The translations under genes were made by a program, and so were the position numbers. This document shows positions 8,887 to 17,560 of a stretch of DNA of 64,000 nucleotides, piece after piece (position 1 is the stretch's first letter; each line of letters begins with the position of its first letter). This stretch comes from Chloroflexota bacterium (lineage in GTDB: Bacteria > Chloroflexota > Anaerolineae > Anaerolineales > Villigracilaceae). Below the pieces are notes generated by a model. It made no database searches. It saw only the letters and a program-made list of their open reading frames with translations, and was not told where the DNA came from. The stretch is from positions 62,001 to 126,000 of the forward strand of contig JACRBI010000043.1 in the NCBI GenBank assembly GCA_016234495.1, in the 5' to 3' direction.

Positions 8887-10338
8887 ATGTCTTCAAAGAA
8901 CATTAAGACCATCAGCAACCCAAAATTAAAACTGGAAGTGCTGACACAGGACGATATACAAAAAATCCACAACGCGACCCTGCACCTGATCGAGAAAGTC
9001 GGCGTGCGGTTCCCGTCCAAACGCGCGCTGGAATTGTGGAAAGATTTCGGCGCCGATGTTGACTTTACGAAAAAGATCGTGCGGGTAAAACCGCAGGTCA
9101 TCGAAGATGCGCTTAAGATGGCTCCGCCGGCCTACAAACTCGCGGCGCGCGACCCGCAGCAGGACCTTCAGCTTGACGGAAACCACGTTCATCTCGGCAC
9201 AGACGGCTGCGGCGTGGAAGTGATCGACATCCTCAGCGGCGAGAAGCGCACATCCTGCTTACAGGATGTGCGCGATATTGCACGCGTGGCAGATGCAACC
9301 GAGGAGGTTGCGTTCCATTGGGTGGCTGTTTCAGCACAAGACGCGGCAGTTGAAGCGCGCGGCCTGCATGAAGTAAAAGCCGTCTGGGATAATTCCACCA
9401 AGCACGTGCAGACCGAGTCCATTTACAACGTGGAGGAAGCCAAAGCCGCGATCGAAATGGCGGCGTTGATCGCTGGCGGGAGGGATAAACTGCGCGAGCG
9501 GCCGGTACTGTCGCTGATGCAATGTACCGCCCCCCCGCTCGGTCATGACGGCGGGAGTCTGGATGCTGCGCTGCTCGCCGCTGAAGTCGGAATCCCAACG
9601 GGGTTTATGACAATGGCGGCCTGCGCGACGACAGGCCCCACCACGATGGCCGGCAATATGACCGTCGGCAATGCGGAAGTGATCGCGGCAACGGCGATGC
9701 TGCAATTGGCTTACCCCGGCGCGCCAGTCTTTTATGCCGCAGCGATGACTGCTTCCGACCTAAAGACAGGCGCATACACTGGCGGCGGACCCGAAGATTT
9801 TCTCTTCGGCGCAGCGACCAACGCGCTGGCAGACTTCTATAACATCCCGCTTTCGATGGGGGCATTCGCCACAGGCGCGAAAGAACCAAACTGGCAGGCG
9901 GGAATTGAAGGAAGCCTTTCCAGTTTCATGGCGAGTGTGGTGATGTCCGATATGCTGCTCGGGTGCGGATTCCTGCACGGCAGCCGCATCTGGTCTTATG
10001 CAGAGATGATGATGGACTGTGAGATCTTCTCCATCGTCCACAAGATGATGCAGGGAATCGAAGTCAACGATGAAACGCTTGCGATGGAATCCATTGCGAA
10101 CGTCGGTCCCGGCGGACATTTCCTCGGGCAGAAGCACACCCGCAAACACATGCGCGAGTTGTTCATGCCGCAATTCATGGACAGGCGGCCGTACTCTGAG
10201 TGGGAAACAAAGAAAGACGACGCGCGCGACTGGGCGCTTGCCAAGGCACGCAGGATTTTAAAGGAACATCAGCCCGATCCGCTGGATGAAAAGGTCAGCA
10301 AGGAAATGGATCGGATCATCAAATCGGTAGAGAAATAA
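8887..10338 (+). CDS. MttB-superfamily methyltransferase 1 (non-pyrrolysine)
   Basis: A 483-aa TIM-barrel protein of the trimethylamine methyltransferase superfamily, which transfers a methyl group from a quaternary or tertiary amine to the corrinoid protein. The N-terminus DDIQKIHNATLHLIEKVG, the central GCGVEVID, CTAPPL and AACATTGPTT stretches and the C-terminal LGQKHTRKHMRE are typical. The frame has no internal amber codon, so this is the pyrrolysine-free MtgB-like type whose characterised members act on glycine betaine, proline betaine, carnitine or butyrobetaine. GGAGGG precedes the ATG. The substrate cannot be read from sequence alone. Confidence 0.92.
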   Translation: MSSKNIKTISNPKLKLEVLTQDDIQKIHNATLHLIEKVGVRFPSKRALELWKDFGADVDFTKKIVRVKPQVIEDALKMAPPAYKLAARDPQQDLQLDGNHVHLGTDGCGVEVIDILSGEKRTSCLQDVRDIARVADATEEVAFHWVAVSAQDAAVEARGLHEVKAVWDNSTKHVQTESIYNVEEAKAAIEMAALIAGGRDKLRERPVLSLMQCTAPPLGHDGGSLDAALLAAEVGIPTGFMTMAACATTGPTTMAGNMTVGNAEVIAATAMLQLAYPGAPVFYAAAMTASDLKTGAYTGGGPEDFLFGAATNALADFYNIPLSMGAFATGAKEPNWQAGIEGSLSSFMASVVMSDMLLGCGFLHGSRIWSYAEMMMDCEIFSIVHKMMQGIEVNDETLAMESIANVGPGGHFLGQKHTRKHMRELFMPQFMDRRPYSEWETKKDDARDWALAKARRILKEHQPDPLDEKVSKEMDRIIKSVEK

Positions 10339-10340
10339 AA

Positions 10341-10416
10341 TTTACAAGTTGGCAAGTTAATAAGTTTGCAGGTTATGACAAACAACAACCTGCAAACTTT
10401 CCAACCTTCAAACTAT
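10341..10416. repeat. Intergenic palindrome of degenerate TTTGCAGG-type words
   Basis: Perfect 13-bp arms AAGTTTGCAGGTT (10362-10374) and AACCTGCAAACTT (10387-10399) are surrounded by looser copies (ACAAGTTGGCAAGTT, CCAACCTTCAAAC). It lies between MttB genes 1 and 2 and contains the spurious upstream start of the next gene. Confidence 0.7.
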
Positions 10417-10431
10417 TTTTTGAGGTGCCCC

Positions 10432-11907
10432 ATGCAGCCAAAACTGTCCCTGCTTACTGAAGATTTAATCGAACGCATTCTGGATGAAGCTTATCAATTA
10501 TTGCTCAAGCCCGGCATCAAGGTACAAAATGAAGAGGCGCGTAAACTTCTCGCCAACGCCGGCGCACAGGTGGACGAAGAGACTCTGGTCGTTCGCATTC
10601 CCGCGCAAATTGCCAAAGCCGCCCTTAATACAGTCCCGCGCACGTTTCGACTTTACGACTATCAAGGCAACCCCGCAGTTGAATACGGCGGCGACACGGT
10701 TCACTTTGACCCTGGCTCCTCCGGCATCAGCGTGCTGGACCCGGAAACCCTTGAGCAAAAAACAGCCGAAACACCGGACTTGATCCGCTTGCTGAAAGTT
10801 GCCGAACAGATTCCGCAGTACGACGCGCAGTCCACAGCGGTGGTCTGCCACGATGTCCCCAAGGAAATCCACGACCTGTACCGGTTGTATCTTGTTTTGC
10901 TGCACTCAAAGAAGCCCATCGTCACCGGCGCGTTCACCAACAAGACCGTTCAGCACATGATAGACATGCTGGCCATCATGTCCGGCGGACTGGAAAATTT
11001 GCAAGCGAAACCGCGCGCCATCTTCGACGTCTGCCCGTCGCCGCCGTTGATCTGGTCCAACTTTGGGTCGGGCAATTTGATCGCGCTGGCGCGCGCGGGC
11101 GTCCCGGCTGAAATTGTGTCCATGCCCCTCGCAGGCGCAGCAGCCCCGGTCACGTTGATCGGCGCGGTCACACAGCACACAGCCGAATGTCTGGCCGGCA
11201 TCACCATCCACCAGCTTGCAAAAGCAGGCTCGCCCATCGTCTGGGGCGGCGCGCCTGCCATCTTCGACATGCGCAAAGGCGGCACGCCCTTCGGCGCAAT
11301 TGAAACCGCCATGATCGATTCGTCCTACGCACAGGTTGGAAAATTTTTAGGCCTGCCCACGCACGCCTACATGGGCGCCACCGATTCCAAACGGCTCGAC
11401 ATGCAGGCCGGGCTTGAAAGCGGCATCACCGCCATGATCGGCGCGTTGAGTGGCATCAACATGATCTCCGGCTCAGGTATGCTGGACTCATTGCTTTGCC
11501 ACAGCGCAGAAAAACTTGTCACCGATGCCGAAGGCGTTGCCATGGCGCAGCGCATGTTACAGGGCATGAAAATCCATACCGAGACTCTCGCCACTGGCTT
11601 TTACGAAGGCGTCAACTTCAAAGGCGGCGATTTCCTCAAACAGAAGATCACCATGCAGCTCTTTCAAAAGGAACAGAACATGCCGAGCGCAGTGATCGAT
11701 CGCAACTCGATGCGCGGATGGAAGGAAGGCGGATCGCTGGATATGTTCGAGCGGGCCAAGGTGCGCGTGAATCAACTGCTCGCATCCTACCGGCGACCTG
11801 AACTGGATCCTGCCCAAGAGAGACAACTCCACGCTTTTGTGCTTGACCTTGCCAAACAAGCCGGCGTTGAGGCGTTGCCTGTCATTGAAGATTTTCTGCC
11901 TGCCTAA
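10432..11907 (+). CDS. MttB-superfamily methyltransferase 2 (non-pyrrolysine)
   Basis: The ATG at 10432 is preferred to the in-frame 10366 because the first 22 codons of the longer form come from the palindromic repeat and TGAGGTG lies just before 10432. The 491-aa protein shares the superfamily layout (N-terminal EDLIERILDEAYQLL helix, GGDTVHFDPGSSG, core SGLESGITAMIGALSG) but ends differently from MttB 1 and 3, with DFLKQKITMQLFQ in place of FLGQKHT. It therefore belongs to a different subfamily. No amber codon interrupts the frame. Substrate unknown. Confidence 0.9.
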   Translation: MQPKLSLLTEDLIERILDEAYQLLLKPGIKVQNEEARKLLANAGAQVDEETLVVRIPAQIAKAALNTVPRTFRLYDYQGNPAVEYGGDTVHFDPGSSGISVLDPETLEQKTAETPDLIRLLKVAEQIPQYDAQSTAVVCHDVPKEIHDLYRLYLVLLHSKKPIVTGAFTNKTVQHMIDMLAIMSGGLENLQAKPRAIFDVCPSPPLIWSNFGSGNLIALARAGVPAEIVSMPLAGAAAPVTLIGAVTQHTAECLAGITIHQLAKAGSPIVWGGAPAIFDMRKGGTPFGAIETAMIDSSYAQVGKFLGLPTHAYMGATDSKRLDMQAGLESGITAMIGALSGINMISGSGMLDSLLCHSAEKLVTDAEGVAMAQRMLQGMKIHTETLATGFYEGVNFKGGDFLKQKITMQLFQKEQNMPSAVIDRNSMRGWKEGGSLDMFERAKVRVNQLLASYRRPELDPAQERQLHAFVLDLAKQAGVEALPVIEDFLPA

Positions 11908-11931
11908 CAGTTGAGTCTCTGCAAAAAAAAT

Positions 11932-11958
11932 GTAGGTCACGTCTAAGACGTGACCTAC
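11932..11958. repeat. Perfect 13-bp-arm hairpin between MttB 2 and the S9 peptidase
   Basis: GTAGGTCACGTCT and AGACGTGACCTAC surround a single A. A run of eight A precedes it, so it could terminate minus-strand transcription, but no minus-strand gene ends here. It starts with GTAGG like family F. Confidence 0.65.
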
Positions 11959-11968
11959 GAGGTTAAAT

Positions 11969-13831
11969 ATGCACAATCTCCCCCAACTCCTGCGCGTCCC
12001 GCATGTTGATAACGGCTTGAAATTTGACCTCTCTCCGGACGGACAGAGATTGGTTTTTTCGTGGAATAAAACGGGGAAGTGGGAACTATGGGAAATGTCA
12101 TCCCTGGCACCGCCCGCCAGGGCAGGTGTGCGAGGAGGGCGCTCTTCCCGACGAAGCAATCCCCAACACAACGAGGAGATTGCTTCGCTCGAAGAACACT
12201 CGCTCGCAATGACATTAGACATTGACGGCGCAAAATTCTCACCAAAATTTTCTCCGGACGGCTCGATGCTTGCCTTCGCTTTGGATTTGGACGGCAGCGA
12301 GTCGTATCACATCGCAGTTCACGATTTCACATCCAACATAACAACTGACCTGACACCCTCTATTGCCTACGCCCACCAGCCAAATATCAGCTGGTCGCCG
12401 GACGGAAAAATGCTGGCCGTGCTCTCAGACATGAAGGGACAGTTTGCCGCGTACCTGCTCCCCGTTGACGGAAGCCCAGTCCGATTGCTGAAGAATGTAT
12501 TTCGACCCTGCTGGGATGCGGTCTGGTCGCCGGATGGGCAGTGGATCGCCATCGAGTCTGAATCCACGGCGAGTGACAGGAGCATTTATTTGGTGCCGAT
12601 CAACCGTCCGCGAAAAGGCGTGAAAATAAATACGGTTCAACTTAAGATCAATGGACAGGTTTTGAACGCGCAAAATCCTGCCTGGTCGCCTGACTCTAAA
12701 TTTCTGGCATTCTCCGGCGAAAACGGAGAGTGGCATGACATTGGGTTGTTCAACGTGGAGACTCAGGAGATTTCATGGGTCAACGAATCCGCCGGGGATG
12801 ACAGTCAACCCGCATGGTCGCGAAGCGGAAAAATCATCGGGTGGATTCATTCCGACGGAGCAAAGACCAGTTTCCAGTTTAAAGAAGGAGGCGGTGAAAT
12901 TCGGGAGAATAAAGTCGGGGACGGAGTCCATTCCTTTCCACAGTTCACATCCGAGGATGTTGTAATTCTTTATGAAGATCCGAGTCATCCGTGCGATTTA
13001 TGGATGATGGATTTGAAAGACGGTTCATGCAAGCAATTGACAAAATCGTTGAATGAGGATGTAAATTTTACTCAACCCGAAGAGGTTTGGTACACCGGGA
13101 AAGACGGAGCGCAAATTCCCGCGTTGTTGTATCGCGCAAAAGATAGCACGCGCGCGGTGATCAATGTTCATGGCGGGCCAAACTGGCATTTTCAATTTTT
13201 GTGGCATCCGGTGATGAGCTACATGGCCTCGCTCGGCTGGACAGTGCTTGCGCCGAATTACCGCGGCTCGACCGGCTACGGAAAAAAATGGCAGAACGCC
13301 AGCCGCTACGATATGGGCAGCGTGGACACGGACGACTGCGCGGCGGGAGTGAATTATTTAATTGAAAACGGATTGGCTGAAAAAGATAAGATCGCGGTGA
13401 CTGGGCGCAGTCACGGCGGCTTTTTGACGATGTCCTGCCTGACGAGGTATCCTGAATTATTCGCAGGCGGCTCGGCGGTGGTGCCGTTCTTGAATTGGTT
13501 CAAATCGCACAAGGATTCGCGTGAAGACTTGCAGCATTGGAACATCGAGAACATGGGTTACCCTGAAGATAACCAGGAATTGTGGCATTCACACTCGCCG
13601 TATTTCTTTTTGGATAAAGTCAACGCGCCTGTGCAAATGATCTGCGGCGGGAATGACCCGCGCTGTCCTGCATCTGATTCTATGGACGCGCGTGATAAAC
13701 TTGTCGAGCTTGGTAAAGAAGTTGAGCTATTGTTGTATAAAGATGAAGGTCATTCGTTTTTGGATTTGGAAAATATAATCGACTCGGAAGTGAAACGCAT
13801 GGATTTTTTGCGAAGACTCTTAAATAATTAA
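11969..13831 (+). CDS. S9-family (prolyl oligopeptidase type) peptidase with an in-frame repeat insertion
   Basis: Residues 1 to about 360 are a WD40/TolB-like beta propeller with repeated WSPDGK and FSPDGS motifs; residues 380-620 are the alpha/beta hydrolase. The catalytic triad is visible: Ser481 in GRSHGG, Asp563 in GGNDPRC and His595 in EGHSF. Such enzymes cleave short peptides or remove N-acylated residues. Residues 43-82 (rich in Arg, Ser, Gly) are encoded by a family A repeat that itself carries a family B element and interrupts the first propeller blades. The frame stays open through the insertion. The gene sits inside the methyltransferase operon, which suggests a role in releasing a methylated substrate or recycling peptides; that is inference. 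Confidence 0.9.
   Translation: MHNLPQLLRVPHVDNGLKFDLSPDGQRLVFSWNKTGKWELWEMSSLAPPARAGVRGGRSSRRSNPQHNEEIASLEEHSLAMTLDIDGAKFSPKFSPDGSMLAFALDLDGSESYHIAVHDFTSNITTDLTPSIAYAHQPNISWSPDGKMLAVLSDMKGQFAAYLLPVDGSPVRLLKNVFRPCWDAVWSPDGQWIAIESESTASDRSIYLVPINRPRKGVKINTVQLKINGQVLNAQNPAWSPDSKFLAFSGENGEWHDIGLFNVETQEISWVNESAGDDSQPAWSRSGKIIGWIHSDGAKTSFQFKEGGGEIRENKVGDGVHSFPQFTSEDVVILYEDPSHPCDLWMMDLKDGSCKQLTKSLNEDVNFTQPEEVWYTGKDGAQIPALLYRAKDSTRAVINVHGGPNWHFQFLWHPVMSYMASLGWTVLAPNYRGSTGYGKKWQNASRYDMGSVDTDDCAAGVNYLIENGLAEKDKIAVTGRSHGGFLTMSCLTRYPELFAGGSAVVPFLNWFKSHKDSREDLQHWNIENMGYPEDNQELWHSHSPYFFLDKVNAPVQMICGGNDPRCPASDSMDARDKLVELGKEVELLLYKDEGHSFLDLENIIDSEVKRMDFLRRLLNN
12096..12214. repeat. Family A repeat inside the S9 peptidase gene, with nested family B unit
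   Basis: The ends are TGTCA and TGCGAGGAG on the left, CTCGCAATGACA on the right, with GACGAAGCAATCCCC and GGAGATTGCTTCG inside, as in the intergenic copy at 8760-8842. A 27-bp family B unit at 12102-12128 splits the left terminus; removing it restores TGTCAT-TGCGAGG exactly. B adds nine codons and keeps the frame. Confidence 0.85.
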
Positions 13832-13872
13832 CCACAAAGGAGACAAAAGGTCACAAAGGAAACCTTTGTGGT
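13831..13872. repeat. Palindromic repeat, CACAAAGG type (family C)
   Basis: ACCACAAAGG (13831-13840) pairs with CCTTTGTGGT (13863-13872). It overlaps the last base of the S9 peptidase stop and sits before MttB 3. Related CACGAAGG/CACAAAGG palindromes lie at 16556, 37079 and 57787. Confidence 0.65.
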
Positions 13873-13892
13873 CAAGATTTAAAGGAGAGCGT

Positions 13893-15311
13893 ATGGAAAA
13901 ATTAAAGTTCTTATCAGACGACGACGTAAAAAGAATCCACAATGCAACCCTGCGCATCCTGAACGAAGTCGGGTATGTGTGGACGCACAAGCAAAGCCTT
14001 GAGATATTGACTGGCGCGGGCTGCAAGGTGAAAGGCAACCGCGTATATTTTCCGCCGGAACTGGTGGAAGACAGCATCCAGAAAGCCGGGAAGCGCACGG
14101 CCATCCGCGGGCGCGGCGGTGTGACCAAGACTCTCGGCGACGGCAATTTATATTTCCACAACCTCGGCGGCGCGCGCGATATTTACGACGCGAAGACCGG
14201 CGGTCATCGCATTGCTGAATTACAGGACGTGCGCGACTCGACGCGCCTGCTGGATGCGCTGGAAAACTGCAACACCATCACGCCGTTCTTCACGCCGCAG
14301 GATGTGCCCGGCGAACTGATGTCGCTGGCCATGTACCGCCACGCGCTCCCGTTCACCACCAAGCCGCTGCAGGGTCCCGGCGTGCAATATGGACCTGAAA
14401 CAAAATTTGCAGTGCAAATGGCCGAGGTGATTGGGAATCCAAAAGAGGTGCTGACCCTCGCGCTATCGCCCGTTTCACCGCTCACCATCCCAGACCATGA
14501 AGCGGAAGCCGTGATCGAAATCGCCCGCGCAGGAGTCGCCTTCGGCGCGCTGCCCTGCCCGACAGCAGGAGCGACCGGCCCAATGACCATCAGCGGGTCG
14601 ATTGCCCAGCAAAACGCAGAGACGCTGGCGGTGGTGATTCTCGCCCAGTTGGTGAATCCCGGCCTGCCGATCATCTACTGCGGACGGCTGGCCATGATGG
14701 AGCCGCGGCTGGGTTCGTCTGTTTGGGGCGGCGTGGAATTGGCGCTCGCTTCGGCTGGAACGATTCAGATCGGACACCATTACGGGTTCCCCGTCAACGT
14801 GTACGGATTCTCCACGAACGCGCACGTCCTCGACGCACAGGATGGATTCGAGCGCGGACTCAACGCGGCCATCCCCGCCCTGGCTGGGGCAGACGAACTC
14901 TCGGGCATTGGCGAAATGGAAGCAGGCGTGATGGGTTCGTACGCGCAAATGGTACTGGATAATGAACTCGCCGACAGCATCCAAAGGCTGAGGCGCGGGT
15001 TCAGCGCAGACGAAGATGCACTGGGCGTGGACGTGATCGCAGCCATTATGGACGGCTCGCGCAACTTCCTCGGCCAGAAACATACAATGAAATACCTCAA
15101 GGCCGGCGAAGTACAATTGACGAAACTTGCAGAACGAAATTCCTGGGAGACCTGGGAACGCAAGGGCAAACAAGGCATGGTGGAACGCGCCGTTGATGAA
15201 GCCGAAAGGATTTTGCGCGAACATCAAGTTGAGCCATTGGAGCCACAGCAGGAAAAAGAACTTGATACAATCATGGCCGCGGCTGAAAAGGAATTGGTGA
15301 AGAAGAGATAG
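13893..15311 (+). CDS. MttB-superfamily methyltransferase 3 (non-pyrrolysine)
   Basis: The ATG at 13893 follows AAAGGAGAG; an earlier in-frame start at 13866 lies in the repeat and is rejected. The 472-aa protein resembles MttB 1 more than MttB 2: DDVKRIHNATLRILNEVG at the N-terminus, PTAGATGPMTISG in the core, NFLGQKHTMKYLK near the end. It would transfer a methyl group from an amine donor to the corrinoid protein. No amber codon is present. Having three divergent paralogs with one corrinoid carrier suggests use of several methylated donors or successive demethylation steps. Confidence 0.92.
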   Translation: MEKLKFLSDDDVKRIHNATLRILNEVGYVWTHKQSLEILTGAGCKVKGNRVYFPPELVEDSIQKAGKRTAIRGRGGVTKTLGDGNLYFHNLGGARDIYDAKTGGHRIAELQDVRDSTRLLDALENCNTITPFFTPQDVPGELMSLAMYRHALPFTTKPLQGPGVQYGPETKFAVQMAEVIGNPKEVLTLALSPVSPLTIPDHEAEAVIEIARAGVAFGALPCPTAGATGPMTISGSIAQQNAETLAVVILAQLVNPGLPIIYCGRLAMMEPRLGSSVWGGVELALASAGTIQIGHHYGFPVNVYGFSTNAHVLDAQDGFERGLNAAIPALAGADELSGIGEMEAGVMGSYAQMVLDNELADSIQRLRRGFSADEDALGVDVIAAIMDGSRNFLGQKHTMKYLKAGEVQLTKLAERNSWETWERKGKQGMVERAVDEAERILREHQVEPLEPQQEKELDTIMAAAEKELVKKR

Positions 15312-15362
15312 TCATGTAGTCAGCTAGTCTCGTAGTCTTTTAGTCCATTAGTCAAGCAGTCA
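15308..15362. repeat. Degenerate TAGTC direct repeats
   Basis: TAGTC occurs six times within about 45 bp, the first overlapping the MttB 3 stop codon, separated by 2-3 variable bases. A shorter related stretch lies at 42308-42342. The units are far too short for a CRISPR array. Nothing else is visible in this gap apart from the AAGGAGAAG ribosome-binding site for the next gene. Confidence 0.55.
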
Positions 15363-15392
15363 AATAGTTTGATAAATACAAGGAGAAGTTTA

Positions 15393-16550
15393 ATGTTAAA
15401 ACAGGCACATGCAATTTCAGAGGAATTGATCGAATGGCGGCGTGATTTCCACATGCACCCCGAAACGGGTTTCGATGTGTACCGCACGGCAGGAATCGTA
15501 GCCGATGAACTGGAGAAGATGGGCTACCGAGTCAAACGCGGAATCGGGAAGAGCGGCGTGGTGGCAGACATTGGCGAAGGCGGAAAAATGGTCGCCATCC
15601 GCGCAGACATGGACGCGCTGCCGCTGCAGGAATTGAACGAGTCGGAGTTCAAATCCAAAGTGGATGGGAAGATGCATGCCTGCGGGCATGACTCGCACAC
15701 GGCGATGGCTCTCGGCGCGGCGCAAATCCTTGCCAAAGAAAATCTCAACGGGCGAATCCGCTTTCTGTTCCAGCCCAGCGAAGAGTCAGCAGATGAGGAA
15801 GGCAAGAGCGGCGCGGTGCGTATGTCGGAAGACGGCGCAATGGACGGTGTGGATTATGTCATCGCGCAGCACGTGGATCCGAGCAAGCCGGTCGGGAGTA
15901 TTTACATCAGTTCAGGACCATGCTCCGGCGGAGTCGATTCGTGGTTCGGCGTCATTCAAGGCAAGGGCGGGCATGGAGCATATCCGCACCATACGGTTGA
16001 TCCGTTTTATCTGCTGTCGCACGTTATATTTGCGTTGAATGCAATGATCTCGCGCAGGCTCGACCCGTTCGCGCCGGCAGTCGTGAGCATTGGTTCGGTC
16101 AACGGTGGGTTTACTGAAAATGTAATCCCCGACAGCATCAAGATCACCGGCACATTGCGTTACACTACGCATGAAACCCAAAAGAAGGTGCATGAAGAAA
16201 TCAAGCGCGCCTTTGAAACCGTGAAGGCACTCGGCGGCGATTACACACTTAAACTTGAGATCGGCGCCCCACCGATGATCAACAATACAGAAGTGACAGG
16301 GATGATTCAAACTGTTGGAAAAGATCTGCTCGGCGCGGAAAATGTCCACCCTGGCGAGAAGACTTTAGGCGCGGAGGATTTTGGCTCATTCATGGAACAT
16401 GCGCCGGGCGCAATGTTCATGCTTGGAACACGAAAGGAAGGGCATGAAGAGTATCCGTTCCATCACCCGAAGTTTGATATTGAAGAACGCGCCTTTCCGC
16501 TTGGCACGGCGATATTGGCGGAAACGGCGCTGCGGTTTTTGAAAGGATAA
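15393..16550 (+). CDS. M20-family amidohydrolase/peptidase (M20D, hippurate-hydrolase type)
   Basis: The start at 15393 is set by AAGGAGAAG. The 385-aa protein carries the two-metal M20 site: MHACGHDSHTAMALG (Cys-Gly-His and Asp/His), FQPSEES (Glu pair), AQHVDP, a dimerisation domain around residues 185-300 and GAEDFGSFM near the C-terminus. M20D enzymes hydrolyse N-acyl amino acids or amides (hippurate, indole-3-acetyl amino acids, N-acetylated amino acids). Lying between MttB 3 and the pterin methyltransferase in one transcription unit, it may free a methylated amino compound from an acylated precursor before demethylation; this is inference. Confidence 0.92.
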   Translation: MLKQAHAISEELIEWRRDFHMHPETGFDVYRTAGIVADELEKMGYRVKRGIGKSGVVADIGEGGKMVAIRADMDALPLQELNESEFKSKVDGKMHACGHDSHTAMALGAAQILAKENLNGRIRFLFQPSEESADEEGKSGAVRMSEDGAMDGVDYVIAQHVDPSKPVGSIYISSGPCSGGVDSWFGVIQGKGGHGAYPHHTVDPFYLLSHVIFALNAMISRRLDPFAPAVVSIGSVNGGFTENVIPDSIKITGTLRYTTHETQKKVHEEIKRAFETVKALGGDYTLKLEIGAPPMINNTEVTGMIQTVGKDLLGAENVHPGEKTLGAEDFGSFMEHAPGAMFMLGTRKEGHEEYPFHHPKFDIEERAFPLGTAILAETALRFLKG

Positions 16551-16555
16551 ATTTT

Positions 16556-16646
16556 TTACCGCGAAGGGCACGAAGAAGCGCCAAGGAAAAACCAAGGCTT
16601 TTTCTTTAACCTTTGTGTACCTCGTGTCCTTTGTGTTTATTTTTTA
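16556..16646. repeat. Imperfect long palindrome, family C
   Basis: The left part contains GGGCACGAAG and CCAAGGAAAAA; the right part contains TTTTTCTTTAACCTTTGTG and CTCGTGTCCTTTGTG. The two halves are complementary with gaps. It fills the gap between the M20 and pterin methyltransferase genes. Confidence 0.6.
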
Positions 16647-16658
16647 ATTGGAGAGCAC

Positions 16659-17531
16659 ATGCACACTATTTTGAAATCGGAAAAGAAGGAAGTCATCATC
16701 GGCATTGACAAGCCGTTCGTCATCATCGGCGAGAAGATCAACCCGACCGGCATAAAGAAACTTGGGCAGGCGCTGGTCGAAAACAACATGGACTACGTCA
16801 AGCAGTTGGCGCTGAGGCAGGTGGCCTGGGGCGCGGATGTGCTGGATGTGAATGTGGGGCATCCGCAGATTGACGAGGCGGCTGTGATTCCCATCGTGGT
16901 CGAAGCGGTTCGTTCGGTGGTGGACGTGCCGCTGTGCATCGACTCGAACGACCCGAAGATTCTCGCTGCCGGACTCAACGCGGCAACTGGCAAGCCGCTC
17001 GTGAACTCTGTCAACGGGGAGGAAAAGCAATTGGCGAGTGTCCTGCCGCTGGTTAAAGACAGAGGCGCAGCAGTCCTCGGGTTGACCATCGGCGAGGAGG
17101 GCATCCCCGCCACAGCGGAAGAGCGGCTCAAGGTGGCTGGGAACATCATCGAGCGCGCCGCAAAGATGGGCATCCCTGTTGAAGACATCATCATTGACCC
17201 GCTGGTTATGACCGTGGGACATAACAGCATGGCCGCGACGGTAACGCTCAAGGCCATTGAGTTGATCCGCAAAGAATACGGCGTGAATATGAGCCTCGGC
17301 GCAAGCAATGTTTCGTTCGGGCTGCCAGACCGTCATTCGGTGAACAGCTCGTTCCTGTCGCTGGCGATGCAGGCCGGCGTGACCTGCTCGATCACCGACC
17401 CGATCAAACTCGGAAGTTCGATCCGCGCCACCGACCTGCTGCTGGGCAAGGATGCGAATTCAATGCGCTATCTGAAATATTTCCGCGCGACGGAAAAACT
17501 GCGGGAGGCAGAAGCTGCGGCGAAGACATAG
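16659..17531 (+). CDS. Methyltetrahydrofolate:corrinoid methyltransferase (MtrH/MtgA/AcsE type)
   Basis: A 290-aa pterin-binding TIM barrel of the dihydropteroate-synthase-like group. Visible motifs are IIGEKINPTG at the start, ADVLDVNVGHPQ and LCIDSNDPK (the conserved Asp/Asn residues that hold the pterin), and LGASNVSFGLP. It moves the methyl group from the corrinoid protein to tetrahydrofolate (or the reverse), feeding the C1 pool or a Wood-Ljungdahl pathway. It closes the cluster and is followed by a strong terminator. GGAGAGCAC precedes the ATG. MtgA-like activity fits the non-pyrrolysine MttB partners best. No corrinoid-reactivating (RamA-like) gene is in the window. Confidence 0.92.
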   Translation: MHTILKSEKKEVIIGIDKPFVIIGEKINPTGIKKLGQALVENNMDYVKQLALRQVAWGADVLDVNVGHPQIDEAAVIPIVVEAVRSVVDVPLCIDSNDPKILAAGLNAATGKPLVNSVNGEEKQLASVLPLVKDRGAAVLGLTIGEEGIPATAEERLKVAGNIIERAAKMGIPVEDIIIDPLVMTVGHNSMAATVTLKAIELIRKEYGVNMSLGASNVSFGLPDRHSVNSSFLSLAMQAGVTCSITDPIKLGSSIRATDLLLGKDANSMRYLKYFRATEKLREAEAAAKT

Positions 17532-17560
17532 GGCTTTGAACAGTGAACAGTGAGCAAGTG

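Noticed and set aside
10366-10431. Earlier start for MttB 2
   Set aside because: The extra codons come from the palindromic repeat, and the ribosome-binding site fits 10432.
8887-15311. Pyrrolysine-containing MttB genes
   Set aside because: All three reading frames run full length without an in-frame TAG, and no pyl genes are present.
15308-15362. TAGTC array as a CRISPR
   Set aside because: Units are 5 bp with 2-3 bp spacers, and no cas genes are in the window.
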